Of a stretch of DNA of 22,054 nucleotides, positions 6,058-12,317 are shown piece by piece. Made by a program: the position numbers and the translations under genes. The stretch lies in the NCBI GenBank assembly GCA_052148715.1, contig JBKQHQ010000141.1, forward strand, positions 1 to 22,054, written 5' to 3'. The notes below the pieces were generated by a model. That model ran no database searches. It worked only from the letters and a program-made list of their open reading frames with translations, and was not told the DNA's origin. Source of the stretch: JBKQHQ01 sp052148715. Its GTDB lineage: Bacteria > Pseudomonadota > Alphaproteobacteria > Rhizobiales > Xanthobacteraceae. Positions within the stretch are counted from its first letter, which is position 1; every line of letters begins with the position of its first letter.

Positions 6058-6735
6058 ATGAGAACGAACATACTGTACGCGAGTGCCGCGGTTGCGGCCA
6101 TCTTGGCAGGAGCGAGCTTGGCCTCCGGCCAGGGCGTGAACGAGCCGCACAAGGGCGCAGCGCAGCACGATCAGACACGAACTGTCGGACAATCTCCGGG
6201 CACAGAGCAGCGCCGCGAAGGCGGGCCGGCCGCCGCCCAGCATCAAGGGACGGGATCAGGGCCGGCGGCGGCGCAGCGCCAGGAGAGAGGGACGACCGGA
6301 CAGGCTTCCGGCGAGAGGCAGCAGTTGCGTGAGGAGAAGGGGCAGGGCGGCCGGCCCGCGGCGCAGCAGCAACGGCCGGCGACCACGGGCCAAGCCCCGG
6401 GCACCGAGCCGCGCAACGGAGGGATGCAGCGGCAAGCGCCGCGTGGCGAAACCGAAGGCAAGGGCTCCGGGGCCGCTGCTAACTTGAGCACCGAGCAGAG
6501 GACCCGTATCCGCGAGACGGTGCTGAAGGAGAGCAATGCACCGCGGGTCGCGCGTGCGAACTTCTCGGTTTCGGTCGGGACCGTGGTGCCCGACACCGTG
6601 CATTACGTCGGGCTTCCGGCTCCGATCGTGGAAATCTACCCGGCTTGGCGCGGCTACGACTTTTTCCTCGTCGGCGATGAGATCGTGATCGTTGATCCGC
6701 GCGATCACAGGATCGTCGCGGTGCTCGAGGCATAA
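6058..6735 (+). CDS. Exported DUF1236 domain protein
   Basis: A 225-residue exported protein. Residues 1-24 form a signal peptide (MRTNI, then a hydrophobic alanine-rich core ending SLASG). Residues about 25-140 are a low-complexity Gln/Gly/Arg/Ala region with repeated AAQ/GQA and PGTE units, probably disordered. From about residue 142 (LSTEQRTRIRETVLK) the DUF1236 domain begins, and it ends with the diagnostic YPAWRGYDFFLVGDEIVIVD and PRDHRIVAVLEA. DUF1236 proteins are periplasmic or surface proteins of unknown function frequent in Bradyrhizobium. The ATG at 6058 has GGAGG 8-12 bases upstream; the frame opens earlier but the signal peptide fixes this start. Regulation may be stress-linked through the near-consensus EcfG site at 5977-6001. 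Confidence 0.85.
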   Translation: MRTNILYASAAVAAILAGASLASGQGVNEPHKGAAQHDQTRTVGQSPGTEQRREGGPAAAQHQGTGSGPAAAQRQERGTTGQASGERQQLREEKGQGGRPAAQQQRPATTGQAPGTEPRNGGMQRQAPRGETEGKGSGAAANLSTEQRTRIRETVLKESNAPRVARANFSVSVGTVVPDTVHYVGLPAPIVEIYPAWRGYDFFLVGDEIVIVDPRDHRIVAVLEA

Positions 6736-6762
6736 GTTCTGATCGAGCTGGCGATCCCTCAC

Positions 6763-6789
6763 GCCCTCCCCCTAAAAAAGGGGGAGGGC
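6763..6789. terminator. GC-rich hairpin downstream of the DUF1236 gene
   Basis: GCCCTCCCCC (6763-6772), a 7-base loop TAAAAAA, and GGGGGAGGGC (6780-6789) form a perfect 10-bp stem 28 bases after the DUF1236 stop. There is no T-run after it, so it may end transcription only weakly. The CCCTCCCCC/GGGGGAGGG pair is also the kind of element that is dispersed many times in Bradyrhizobium-type genomes, so it may be an intergenic repeat. Confidence 0.6.
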
Positions 6790-7022
6790 CCTCCACTTCG
6801 CGAGCCGTCGTTTTGTGGCACGCGACCCACTTTAACCTTTTGCTTTCAGGGAGGATTCGCGAATCGGATAACTGAGTCCAGGGGCCGGCAAGACTTCGGT
6901 CGGCACCGAAGCGTCGATTATTGGCTGGCGTGAAAATCTGTTCCATATCCTGGCTACGCCGAGGAAAGGTTGGCCGCCTACTTTTGCTCAAGCGGCCCAT
7001 CTCGCGCGGTCGGGAGGATACG

Positions 7023-7334
7023 ATGATCACGCTCTACATTCGCTACACGCTTGATGCCAACAAGCTCGCCGACTTCGAGGCCTACGCCCGAAGCCTGGCA
7101 GCGCCGGTCGGGCGCTGCGGCGGAAAATACGTGGCCTACTATCTGCCGACCAAGCTGGCAGGGCCGACGAATGCGGCAACCGGTCGGATCGATTTTCCGG
7201 ACCTTGCCGCCTACGAGCGATACCGCGAGAGGTTGGCGGCCGATCCCGACGCTGTCGAGAGCCTGCGCCGCGCCGAGGCGGCTGGCTGCATCCTGAACGA
7301 AGACAGGTCGTTCGTGCGGCGCCTGCCGGACTGA
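7023..7334 (+). CDS. NIPSNAP-like family protein
   Basis: A 103-residue protein beginning MITLYIRYTLDANKLADFEA, with AYYLPTKLAG in the middle and PDLAAYERYRERLAADPDAV near the C terminus. This ferredoxin-like alpha/beta-barrel pattern (beta strand ending in a Leu-x-x-F-E helix, then a YERYR helix) fits the NIPSNAP/dimeric alpha-beta barrel group. Bacterial members are small dimers of mostly unknown function often found beside catabolic genes. The ATG at 7023 has a GGGAGG site 6-11 bases upstream. An SDR dehydrogenase follows 162 bases downstream in the same direction, suggesting a shared pathway with unknown substrate. Confidence 0.8.
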   Translation: MITLYIRYTLDANKLADFEAYARSLAAPVGRCGGKYVAYYLPTKLAGPTNAATGRIDFPDLAAYERYRERLAADPDAVESLRRAEAAGCILNEDRSFVRRLPD

Positions 7335-7496
7335 AAATTGACCAATAGTCCCGAAGGGGCGCTCTGAGCTCGCGTGGGAAGGCAGCAGGCGCGGTTGCGC
7401 CGAATATGCAAGGTCGGCCTCCGCGGGCGCACGGCGGATCGCTGTGCTAAAATTCGCCCGCCTGCTACCCGCCAGACGCACGTGAGGAGAGATACC

Positions 7497-8267
7497 GTGC
7501 CGAAGACCCCGGATTATTTCGTTGGCAAGACGATCATCATAACCGGCGCCGCCAGCGGCATCGGCAAAGCCGCGGCACGGATCTTTGCGCGCGAAGGTGC
7601 CAATGTTGTGTGCGCCGACATCAACGACGATGGTGTACGACAGACGGCCGAGCAGATCAGCGGGCAAGGGGGCAGGGCGCTCGCGCTGCGGACCGACGTC
7701 ACGTCGCGGACGCAGGTCGATGACATGGTACGGCAAGCCATCGATGCATTCGGGAATGTCCAATTTCAGTTCAACTCGGCCGGCGCGGCGCTGCGCCGGT
7801 CGAAATTCCTCGACATCGATGACACGCTGTTCGACAGGACGTTCGCGCTCAACGTGAAGGGCACGTTCTATTGCATGCAGGCCATTCTGCCGCACATGCA
7901 AGCGAACCGGTCCGGCGTGATCGTCAACATGGCCAGCATGGCGCACCGGCGCGGGGGGCCGGGGTCTTCGGTGCATTATGCCGCCGCCAAAGGAGCCGTC
8001 GTGACGATGACGCTCGGGGTTGCGCGTGAGTTTGCGCACCTCGGGATCCGTTGCCTTTCGATTTCTCCCGGGCCGGTCAAAACGCCTTTCCAGGGCGCGG
8101 CGCAGACCTCGCCGGAGCTTCTGCAGCAGTTCCTCGATGACGTACCGATGAAGCGCTTCGGTGAGCCGGAGGAGATCGGCGAGCTCGTGCTGTTCATGTG
8201 CTCGGATGCTTGCACCTTCATGACGGCGGATACGGTCTATGTGAATGGCGGCGGCGGATGGCGTTAG
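7497..8267 (+). CDS. SDR family NAD(P)-dependent oxidoreductase
   Basis: A 256-residue classical short-chain dehydrogenase. Visible are the dinucleotide-binding TGAASGIG (16-23), an acidic CADIND after strand 2 (Asp41, favouring NAD), NSAG (93-96, a variant of NNAG), Asn119, Ser147 and the catalytic Tyr161-x-x-x-Lys165 in HYAAAK. The C terminus GEPEEIGELVLFMCSD, then TADTVYVNGGGG, is that of FabG-like alcohol/3-hydroxyacyl dehydrogenases. The start is the GTG at 7497-7499, which has AGGAG 8-12 bases upstream and begins the conserved region; the frame is open earlier. The gene follows a NIPSNAP-like gene and converges on the TRAP transporter operon, so it may act on the imported compound. The substrate is not deducible. 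Confidence 0.9.
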   Translation: MPKTPDYFVGKTIIITGAASGIGKAAARIFAREGANVVCADINDDGVRQTAEQISGQGGRALALRTDVTSRTQVDDMVRQAIDAFGNVQFQFNSAGAALRRSKFLDIDDTLFDRTFALNVKGTFYCMQAILPHMQANRSGVIVNMASMAHRRGGPGSSVHYAAAKGAVVTMTLGVAREFAHLGIRCLSISPGPVKTPFQGAAQTSPELLQQFLDDVPMKRFGEPEEIGELVLFMCSDACTFMTADTVYVNGGGGWR

Positions 8268-8279
8268 AGCATTGCTCTA
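8265..8279. repeat. Short palindrome at the SDR stop codon
   Basis: TAGAGCA-T-TGCTCTA is a 7-bp perfect inverted repeat that includes the SDR stop codon TAG (8265-8267). It sits in the 37-base gap between convergent genes. The one-base loop is too tight for a normal hairpin terminator, so it is noted as a palindrome only. Confidence 0.4.
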
Positions 8280-8304
8280 GCCGGTCGACGGAGCGACGCG
8301 ACCA

Positions 8305-9585
8305 TCAGGACCCGTAGATCAGGTGCGGCAGCCACAGCGTGAGAATGGGCACGTAGGTGATGATCATCAGCACGATCAACAGCAGGATGAGGAACGGCAG
8401 GATGCCGCGGATCACCTCGCCGACCGGAGCGCTCGAGATGGTCGAGAGCACATAGAGGTTGAGCCCGACCGGCGGATGGACCAGCGCGATCTCCATGTTG
8501 TGGGTGAAGATGATCGAGAAATGGACCGGATCGACGCCGAACAGCTGCAGCGCCGGCGCCAGGATCGGCAGCACCAACAGCAGGGTCGCGACCACCTCGA
8601 GGAAGCAGCCCAGCACGAGCAGAAGCACGTTGATCGCCAGCAGGAACTGCCAGGTCGCCAGGTGGTGCGCCAGAACCCATTTCACGAGCTCGGCCGGCAC
8701 GCCGGAGGCGGTCATCCAATGCCCGAAAGCGAGCGCGGTCGCCACGATGAGCATGATCGTGCCGGCGCTCTTGAGGGCGTCGGCGATCACGTCGAGGGTG
8801 CGGGTCCAGCGGAAGCCTTGATAGAAGACGAGGCTCACCAGCAGGGAGGCGACGGCGGCAATGGCGGCCGCCTCCGTCACCGTGACCAGACCACCGTAGA
8901 TGCCGACCAACACGATGGCCGGGACGGCGAGTGCCGGCACCGCGCGGAAGGTCACGCGCAGCCGTTCCGCCATGGGCAGCTTGGGCTCGACCGGGAACTT
9001 GCGCCGCCGGGCGTCAAACCAGACCCAGCCGAAGAAGGCGGCGGCTTGCAGGAGCCCCGGCAGGATCCCGGCAAGGAATAGGCGCGGCACCGACTGCTCG
9101 GCGACGATGCCGTAAAGGATCAGCGCCAACGACGGCGGGATGACGATGCCGATCGTGCCGGAGGCGCCGACGACGCCGAGTGCGAAACTGCGCGGATAGC
9201 CCTTCTCCAGCATCGTCGGCAGCAGGATGGTGCCCATCGCCAACGCCGTCGCGACCGAGGAGCCGCAGATCGCGGCGAACAGGGTGCAGGCCACCACCGT
9301 CACGAGCCCGAGCGAGCCGCGGACGCCGCCGAGCCATGCCGCCGAGACGTCCACGAGCGCCTTGGCGACGCCGCCCTGCCGCATGAACGCCGCCGCCATG
9401 ACGAACAGCGGCAGCGACATCAGGGTAGGCGAGTTCAGCTGATCGATGATGACTTGCGCCACCCCGATCAGCGGCTCGCCGGACACCACGTAGAGGACGG
9501 CCGCGCACATGCCGAGCACCAGAAAGATCGGCATGCCCGCGGCCAGTAGGCCAAAGAACATCAGCAGGAACAGGAGGGTCCACAT
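8305..9585 (-). CDS. dctM: TRAP transporter large permease subunit (DctM)
   Basis: A 426-residue integral membrane protein with about 12 hydrophobic segments. It has the family opening (MWTLLFLLMFFGLLAAGMPI), LPLFVMAAAFMRQGG near residue 60, ICGSSVATALAMGTILLPTM near 107-126, GASGTIGIVIPPSLALILYG near 141-160 and a C-terminal HPPVGLNLYVLSTI. Those are hallmark DctM regions. It forms the Na+-coupled channel of a tripartite ATP-independent transporter with the DctQ and DctP proteins encoded upstream. The ATG at 9583-9585 lies 59 bases after the DctQ stop; the ribosome site is weak. Last gene of the three-gene operon. Confidence 0.95.
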   Translation of the reverse strand: MWTLLFLLMFFGLLAAGMPIFLVLGMCAAVLYVVSGEPLIGVAQVIIDQLNSPTLMSLPLFVMAAAFMRQGGVAKALVDVSAAWLGGVRGSLGLVTVVACTLFAAICGSSVATALAMGTILLPTMLEKGYPRSFALGVVGASGTIGIVIPPSLALILYGIVAEQSVPRLFLAGILPGLLQAAAFFGWVWFDARRRKFPVEPKLPMAERLRVTFRAVPALAVPAIVLVGIYGGLVTVTEAAAIAAVASLLVSLVFYQGFRWTRTLDVIADALKSAGTIMLIVATALAFGHWMTASGVPAELVKWVLAHHLATWQFLLAINVLLLVLGCFLEVVATLLLVLPILAPALQLFGVDPVHFSIIFTHNMEIALVHPPVGLNLYVLSTISSAPVGEVIRGILPFLILLLIVLMIITYVPILTLWLPHLIYGS

Positions 9586-9644
9586 GGAATTGTCGCCAGC
9601 CCCTCAGGGTGCCCGCGACGGCGCAGAGGACGCCGCCCGGCGGT

Positions 9645-10154
9645 TCACGGCTGGCTATGTGCCCCCACGGTCATGGTGGCGGGATCGAACGCGAAGACAA
9701 AGCGGTAGAGCCGGATCAGATAGCGCGCCGCCATCAGAAGCCCGCCGGTGGGCAAGGCCGCGTAGTAGAGCCACATCGGGAACGAGAGGCCCGTCGAGCT
9801 GCGCTCATCGAGCGCCCACGATGAGCTGACGATGATCCAGCCGTACCAGGCCATGCCGGCCGAGAAGGCAAGCGCGACGAGGCAGTTGAGCGCTTCCATC
9901 CAGCGCTGCACCTGTGGCGGAACCGCGCGCAGCACCAGATCGGGCCGTACGTGGCCGTCCGTGCGCACGAGCTGGGAGGACGCGATCATAACGCCCCAGA
10001 CGATGAGGTAAACAATCACCTCTTCGGCCCAGGAGATCGCGAAGCGGGGCGCGATGTACCGCCCCAGCACCTGCGTCAATCCGACCAGCATGGCGAGCGC
10101 GCCGAGCAGGCCGATCGACAGCCGCTCGAGCTTGTCCCACACGGTGTCCCGCAC
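9645..10154 (-). CDS. dctQ: TRAP transporter small permease subunit (DctQ)
   Basis: A 169-residue protein with four predicted membrane helices, containing the DctQ pattern LTQVLGRYIAPRFAISWAEE (residues about 25-44), LIVWGVMIASSQLVRTDGHV with the conserved basic/His loop, and LYYAALPTGGLLMAARYLIR near the end. It bridges the DctM channel and receives substrate from DctP. The start is the GTG at 10152-10154, preceded by an AAGGGGG site; only 18 bases separate it from the DctP stop, so the two are co-transcribed. Confidence 0.92.
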   Translation of the reverse strand: MRDTVWDKLERLSIGLLGALAMLVGLTQVLGRYIAPRFAISWAEEVIVYLIVWGVMIASSQLVRTDGHVRPDLVLRAVPPQVQRWMEALNCLVALAFSAGMAWYGWIIVSSSWALDERSSTGLSFPMWLYYAALPTGGLLMAARYLIRLYRFVFAFDPATMTVGAHSQP

Positions 10155-10172
10155 GGGACGCCCCCTTGTTGC

Positions 10173-11207
10173 TCAGCCGGCCGTGCCGACGGCGTCGCTC
10201 ACAAGTTTGACGATGTCCGGCGACAGCTTGGCGTCCTTGATCAGCTGGTCTTGGTCCGCGATCATCCGCTTGCGGTCGGCCGCCAGATGGTCGGGGGTTG
10301 GGTCGACGAAGCTGACCCCGTTCGACTCCATGGCCTTGCGTCCGCCGGCTTGGAGCTTGGCTGCATTGGCGCGGTAGGCATCGATATTGGCGGCCCAGAG
10401 GTCGCGCATGATCTTGCGTTGATCGTCGTTGAGCTTGCCCCAGAAACCGTCGCTCAGCATCGGGACGTAGCAGCCCATGAACTGGTGGTCGGCGTAGGAG
10501 TGCTTGACGCCGGCCTCCCACAGCTTGGCCGTGTTGCAGCTTTCATCCGTGCTGACGAGGCCGTCGAACGTCCCCTGCGACAGCGCCAGCGGCACGTTGG
10601 GCCATGGCGTGACGTTGGGGATCGCGCCGGTGAATGCGATGCGCCAGGAGATGCCGGCGCCGCCGGGGCTGCGGATCTTGAGGCCCTTGAAATCGTCGAG
10701 GGATTGGATCGGCTTGCTGGTCGTGTACCAGTTCTGGTAGCCGAGATCGATCCACTTGCCGAGGATGTGCGATTTGATCTTGCCCTCGATTTGTTTCCCG
10801 ATCAGATCACCGGCGGCTCCATCCATCGCGCGGTGCACGACGTCGATCGTTTGCCCGTAAAGCACCGGGAGCTGGACGAAGTCGCAATCCGGCACCAGCC
10901 CGGTCATGGTCCACAGGCCCGGGGCCGCCATGTCGATCTGCCCCTGGATCAGGGCCTTCGATACGTTGAGGTCGGCAAACAGCTGCCCGGAATGAAACAC
11001 CTCCGATTTGATCTGGCCTTTGGTCGCCTCATCCACCTTGCCGAGGAAGTCGACGATCGCCACGTTGCGCGGGTGCGAAGGTGCCGTGTCGAGCGAACAG
11101 CGCAGCTTGATCGAGTCGTCGGCCCAGGCGGCACGCAACAGCGCCGGAGCGGCGAGACCGCCCGCGACGACGCGAGCAAATGCGCGGCGAGAGTAAGCAT
11201 CCTTCAT
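10173..11207 (-). CDS. dctP: TRAP transporter substrate-binding protein (DctP)
   Basis: A 344-residue exported binding protein. The N terminus (SRRAFARVVAGGLAAPALLR, residues 6-25) is a twin-arginine type signal with likely cleavage after Ala29. The DctP fold is shown by FHSGQLFADLNVSKALIQGQ near 71-90, DDFKGLKIRSPGG at 171-183 with Arg179 at the position that usually holds the substrate carboxylate, and TPWPNVPLALSQGTFDGLVS near 200-225. The ligand is probably an organic anion but is not identifiable. The ATG at 11205-11207 has a GGGAGG site upstream; the frame opens much earlier without family similarity. First gene of the dctPQM operon. The 357-base region to the divergent DUF6481 gene shows no regulator site I can support. 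Confidence 0.93.
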   Translation of the reverse strand: MKDAYSRRAFARVVAGGLAAPALLRAAWADDSIKLRCSLDTAPSHPRNVAIVDFLGKVDEATKGQIKSEVFHSGQLFADLNVSKALIQGQIDMAAPGLWTMTGLVPDCDFVQLPVLYGQTIDVVHRAMDGAAGDLIGKQIEGKIKSHILGKWIDLGYQNWYTTSKPIQSLDDFKGLKIRSPGGAGISWRIAFTGAIPNVTPWPNVPLALSQGTFDGLVSTDESCNTAKLWEAGVKHSYADHQFMGCYVPMLSDGFWGKLNDDQRKIMRDLWAANIDAYRANAAKLQAGGRKAMESNGVSFVDPTPDHLAADRKRMIADQDQLIKDAKLSPDIVKLVSDAVGTAG

Positions 11208-11564
11208 CACATTTCCTCCCTTTGGGCAGTATCGCCGGGATACCCGGTCGTTGCGCCCAACATCAGGCCTGCGCGGGGAATTTGCAAGTGGGCGCGGCCC
11301 TATCCGGTCCCGCCGGCCGCGTCGACGGGTGAACCAACCGTACCGATAAGGGGCAGGTCGGTCCGATGACCTGCGCGGAACTCGCCCCGCGACGAACGGC
11401 AGCCGCTTAACCCCGTATATTCCGTGGCCCGGGTGCAACGTTGAAGAATTTGTCATGGACGCCATATATATGGGTGGCTTGAGAGCCGAGACGCCATCGT
11501 GAATGGGGCGTCAGGTTCGGCAGCGTCCCGTTCCCCGCTCTTTCCCCACTGCACCGGAGATTGA
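11208..11564. other. Divergent intergenic region between dctP and the DUF6481 gene
   Basis: 357 bases that must hold the promoters of both neighbours. I find neither an EcfG nor a FixK/FNR box. A small imperfectly placed hairpin, CCGGG-ATA-CCCGG at 11235-11247, lies in the dctP leader about 30 bases before its start codon; its role is unknown. Confidence 0.4.
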
Positions 11565-11957
11565 ATGAGCAGCTACAAAGACCCTGATCTTGAAAAGCGT
11601 CAGAGCGACGCCGCCGCGGCAAAGAAAGCAATGTTGGAAAGGTTTCGCGCGGCGTCCGAGGACCCCGCCGCCGCGCAGCGGCAAGCTGCCAGGGTGGCCG
11701 TGAACGAGGCGCGGCTAGCTCGCATGGCCGAGCGCGAAGCTGCGAAGCAAGCCCGTGACGCCGAACTGGCTGCACAAGCCGCCCGTGCTGCTGAACTCGC
11801 TGCTCAGGCTCGGCAGGAAGCAGAGAAAGCCGAGGCTCTGATCGCGGCCGAGAAGGCCGAACGTGCGGCAGCGTTGGAGGCCGAGCAAAAAGCGGCCCGG
11901 GATGCTCGATACGCGGCACGCAAGGCGGCAAAGAAGGAACGACGGAGAGGCTACTGA
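11565..11957 (+). CDS. DUF6481 family coiled-coil protein
   Basis: A 130-residue, highly charged protein that is almost entirely helical. It starts MSSYKDPDLEKRQSDAAAAK, then KKAMLERFRAA and a long alanine/glutamate/arginine region (residues about 40-125) with heptad-like AEREAAKQARDAELAAQAAR units, ending in a basic KKERRRGY. The DPDLxxRQxxAAxAKKAMLExF opening matches DUF6481, a small alphaproteobacterial family of unknown function. The length is usual. The ATG at 11565 has a GGAG site 6-9 bases upstream. No sigma EcfG motif is seen. The low-complexity helix could be confused with other Ala/Glu-rich proteins, but the N-terminal pattern supports the family. Confidence 0.8.
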   Translation: MSSYKDPDLEKRQSDAAAAKKAMLERFRAASEDPAAAQRQAARVAVNEARLARMAEREAAKQARDAELAAQAARAAELAAQARQEAEKAEALIAAEKAERAAALEAEQKAARDARYAARKAAKKERRRGY

Positions 11958-12126
11958 CGGGGGGCGCGCGGCGGCACCCGCATCGGCACCAACAGTTCGC
12001 CGGAGCTGTGCTGATGTCGGATGCCGCGTTCCAAGCCGTTTGGGGCCCGGACCGCCGGGCGTGCTTCCGGCCCGATCGGCGTTGTGGCAACATGCGCGCG
12101 TAAAATTCCCGCTCGGGAGGCATACG

Positions 12127-12315
12127 ATGCGCCTTGTGGCGGCGATCGCTTGCGCCGTGACGCTGTGCTGTTCGCCGACAAGAGCCTTCGGCGCCAGCAG
12201 ATTTCGCTGCGCGCAGAACCAGCACCTCCGACGCAATCACGTTAGACGCGCCGTCCCCACCGTCTGGCTTGCCCACGGCACCTTCGCGAATTGGGGCACC
12301 GTCGTGTCCGAATGA
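12127..12315 (+). CDS. Doubtful small exported protein or gene remnant
   Basis: A 62-codon frame with an ATG at 12127 and a clear GGGAGG site 7-12 bases upstream. The first 22 residues (MRLVAAIACAVTLCCSPTRA) look like a signal peptide or lipoprotein-like leader. The remaining 40 residues are basic and show no recognisable fold (QNQHLRRNHVRRAVPTVWLA). The good start region followed by an unconvincing body could mean a genuine short secreted peptide or a gene truncated by a frameshift. It ends 2 bases before the convergent TonB receptor gene's stop. Confidence 0.35.
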   Translation: MRLVAAIACAVTLCCSPTRAFGASRFRCAQNQHLRRNHVRRAVPTVWLAHGTFANWGTVVSE

Positions 12316-12317
12316 CC

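Noticed and set aside
5893..6246. 117-codon minus-strand frame and a 30-codon plus-strand frame at 5886 before DUF1236
   Set aside because: The first overlaps the DUF1236 signal peptide region antisense; the second has a GAGG site but a Ser/Pro/Arg-rich product with no support.
6978..8039. 353-codon open frame on the minus strand
   Set aside because: It is antisense to the NIPSNAP-like and SDR genes, both with clear motifs and ribosome sites; the antisense product has no recognisable fold.
9951..11369. 472-codon open frame on the plus strand
   Set aside because: It lies wholly opposite dctP and dctQ, has no family similarity, and its Asp/Arg/Gly/His-rich composition is what the complement of a GC-rich coding frame gives.
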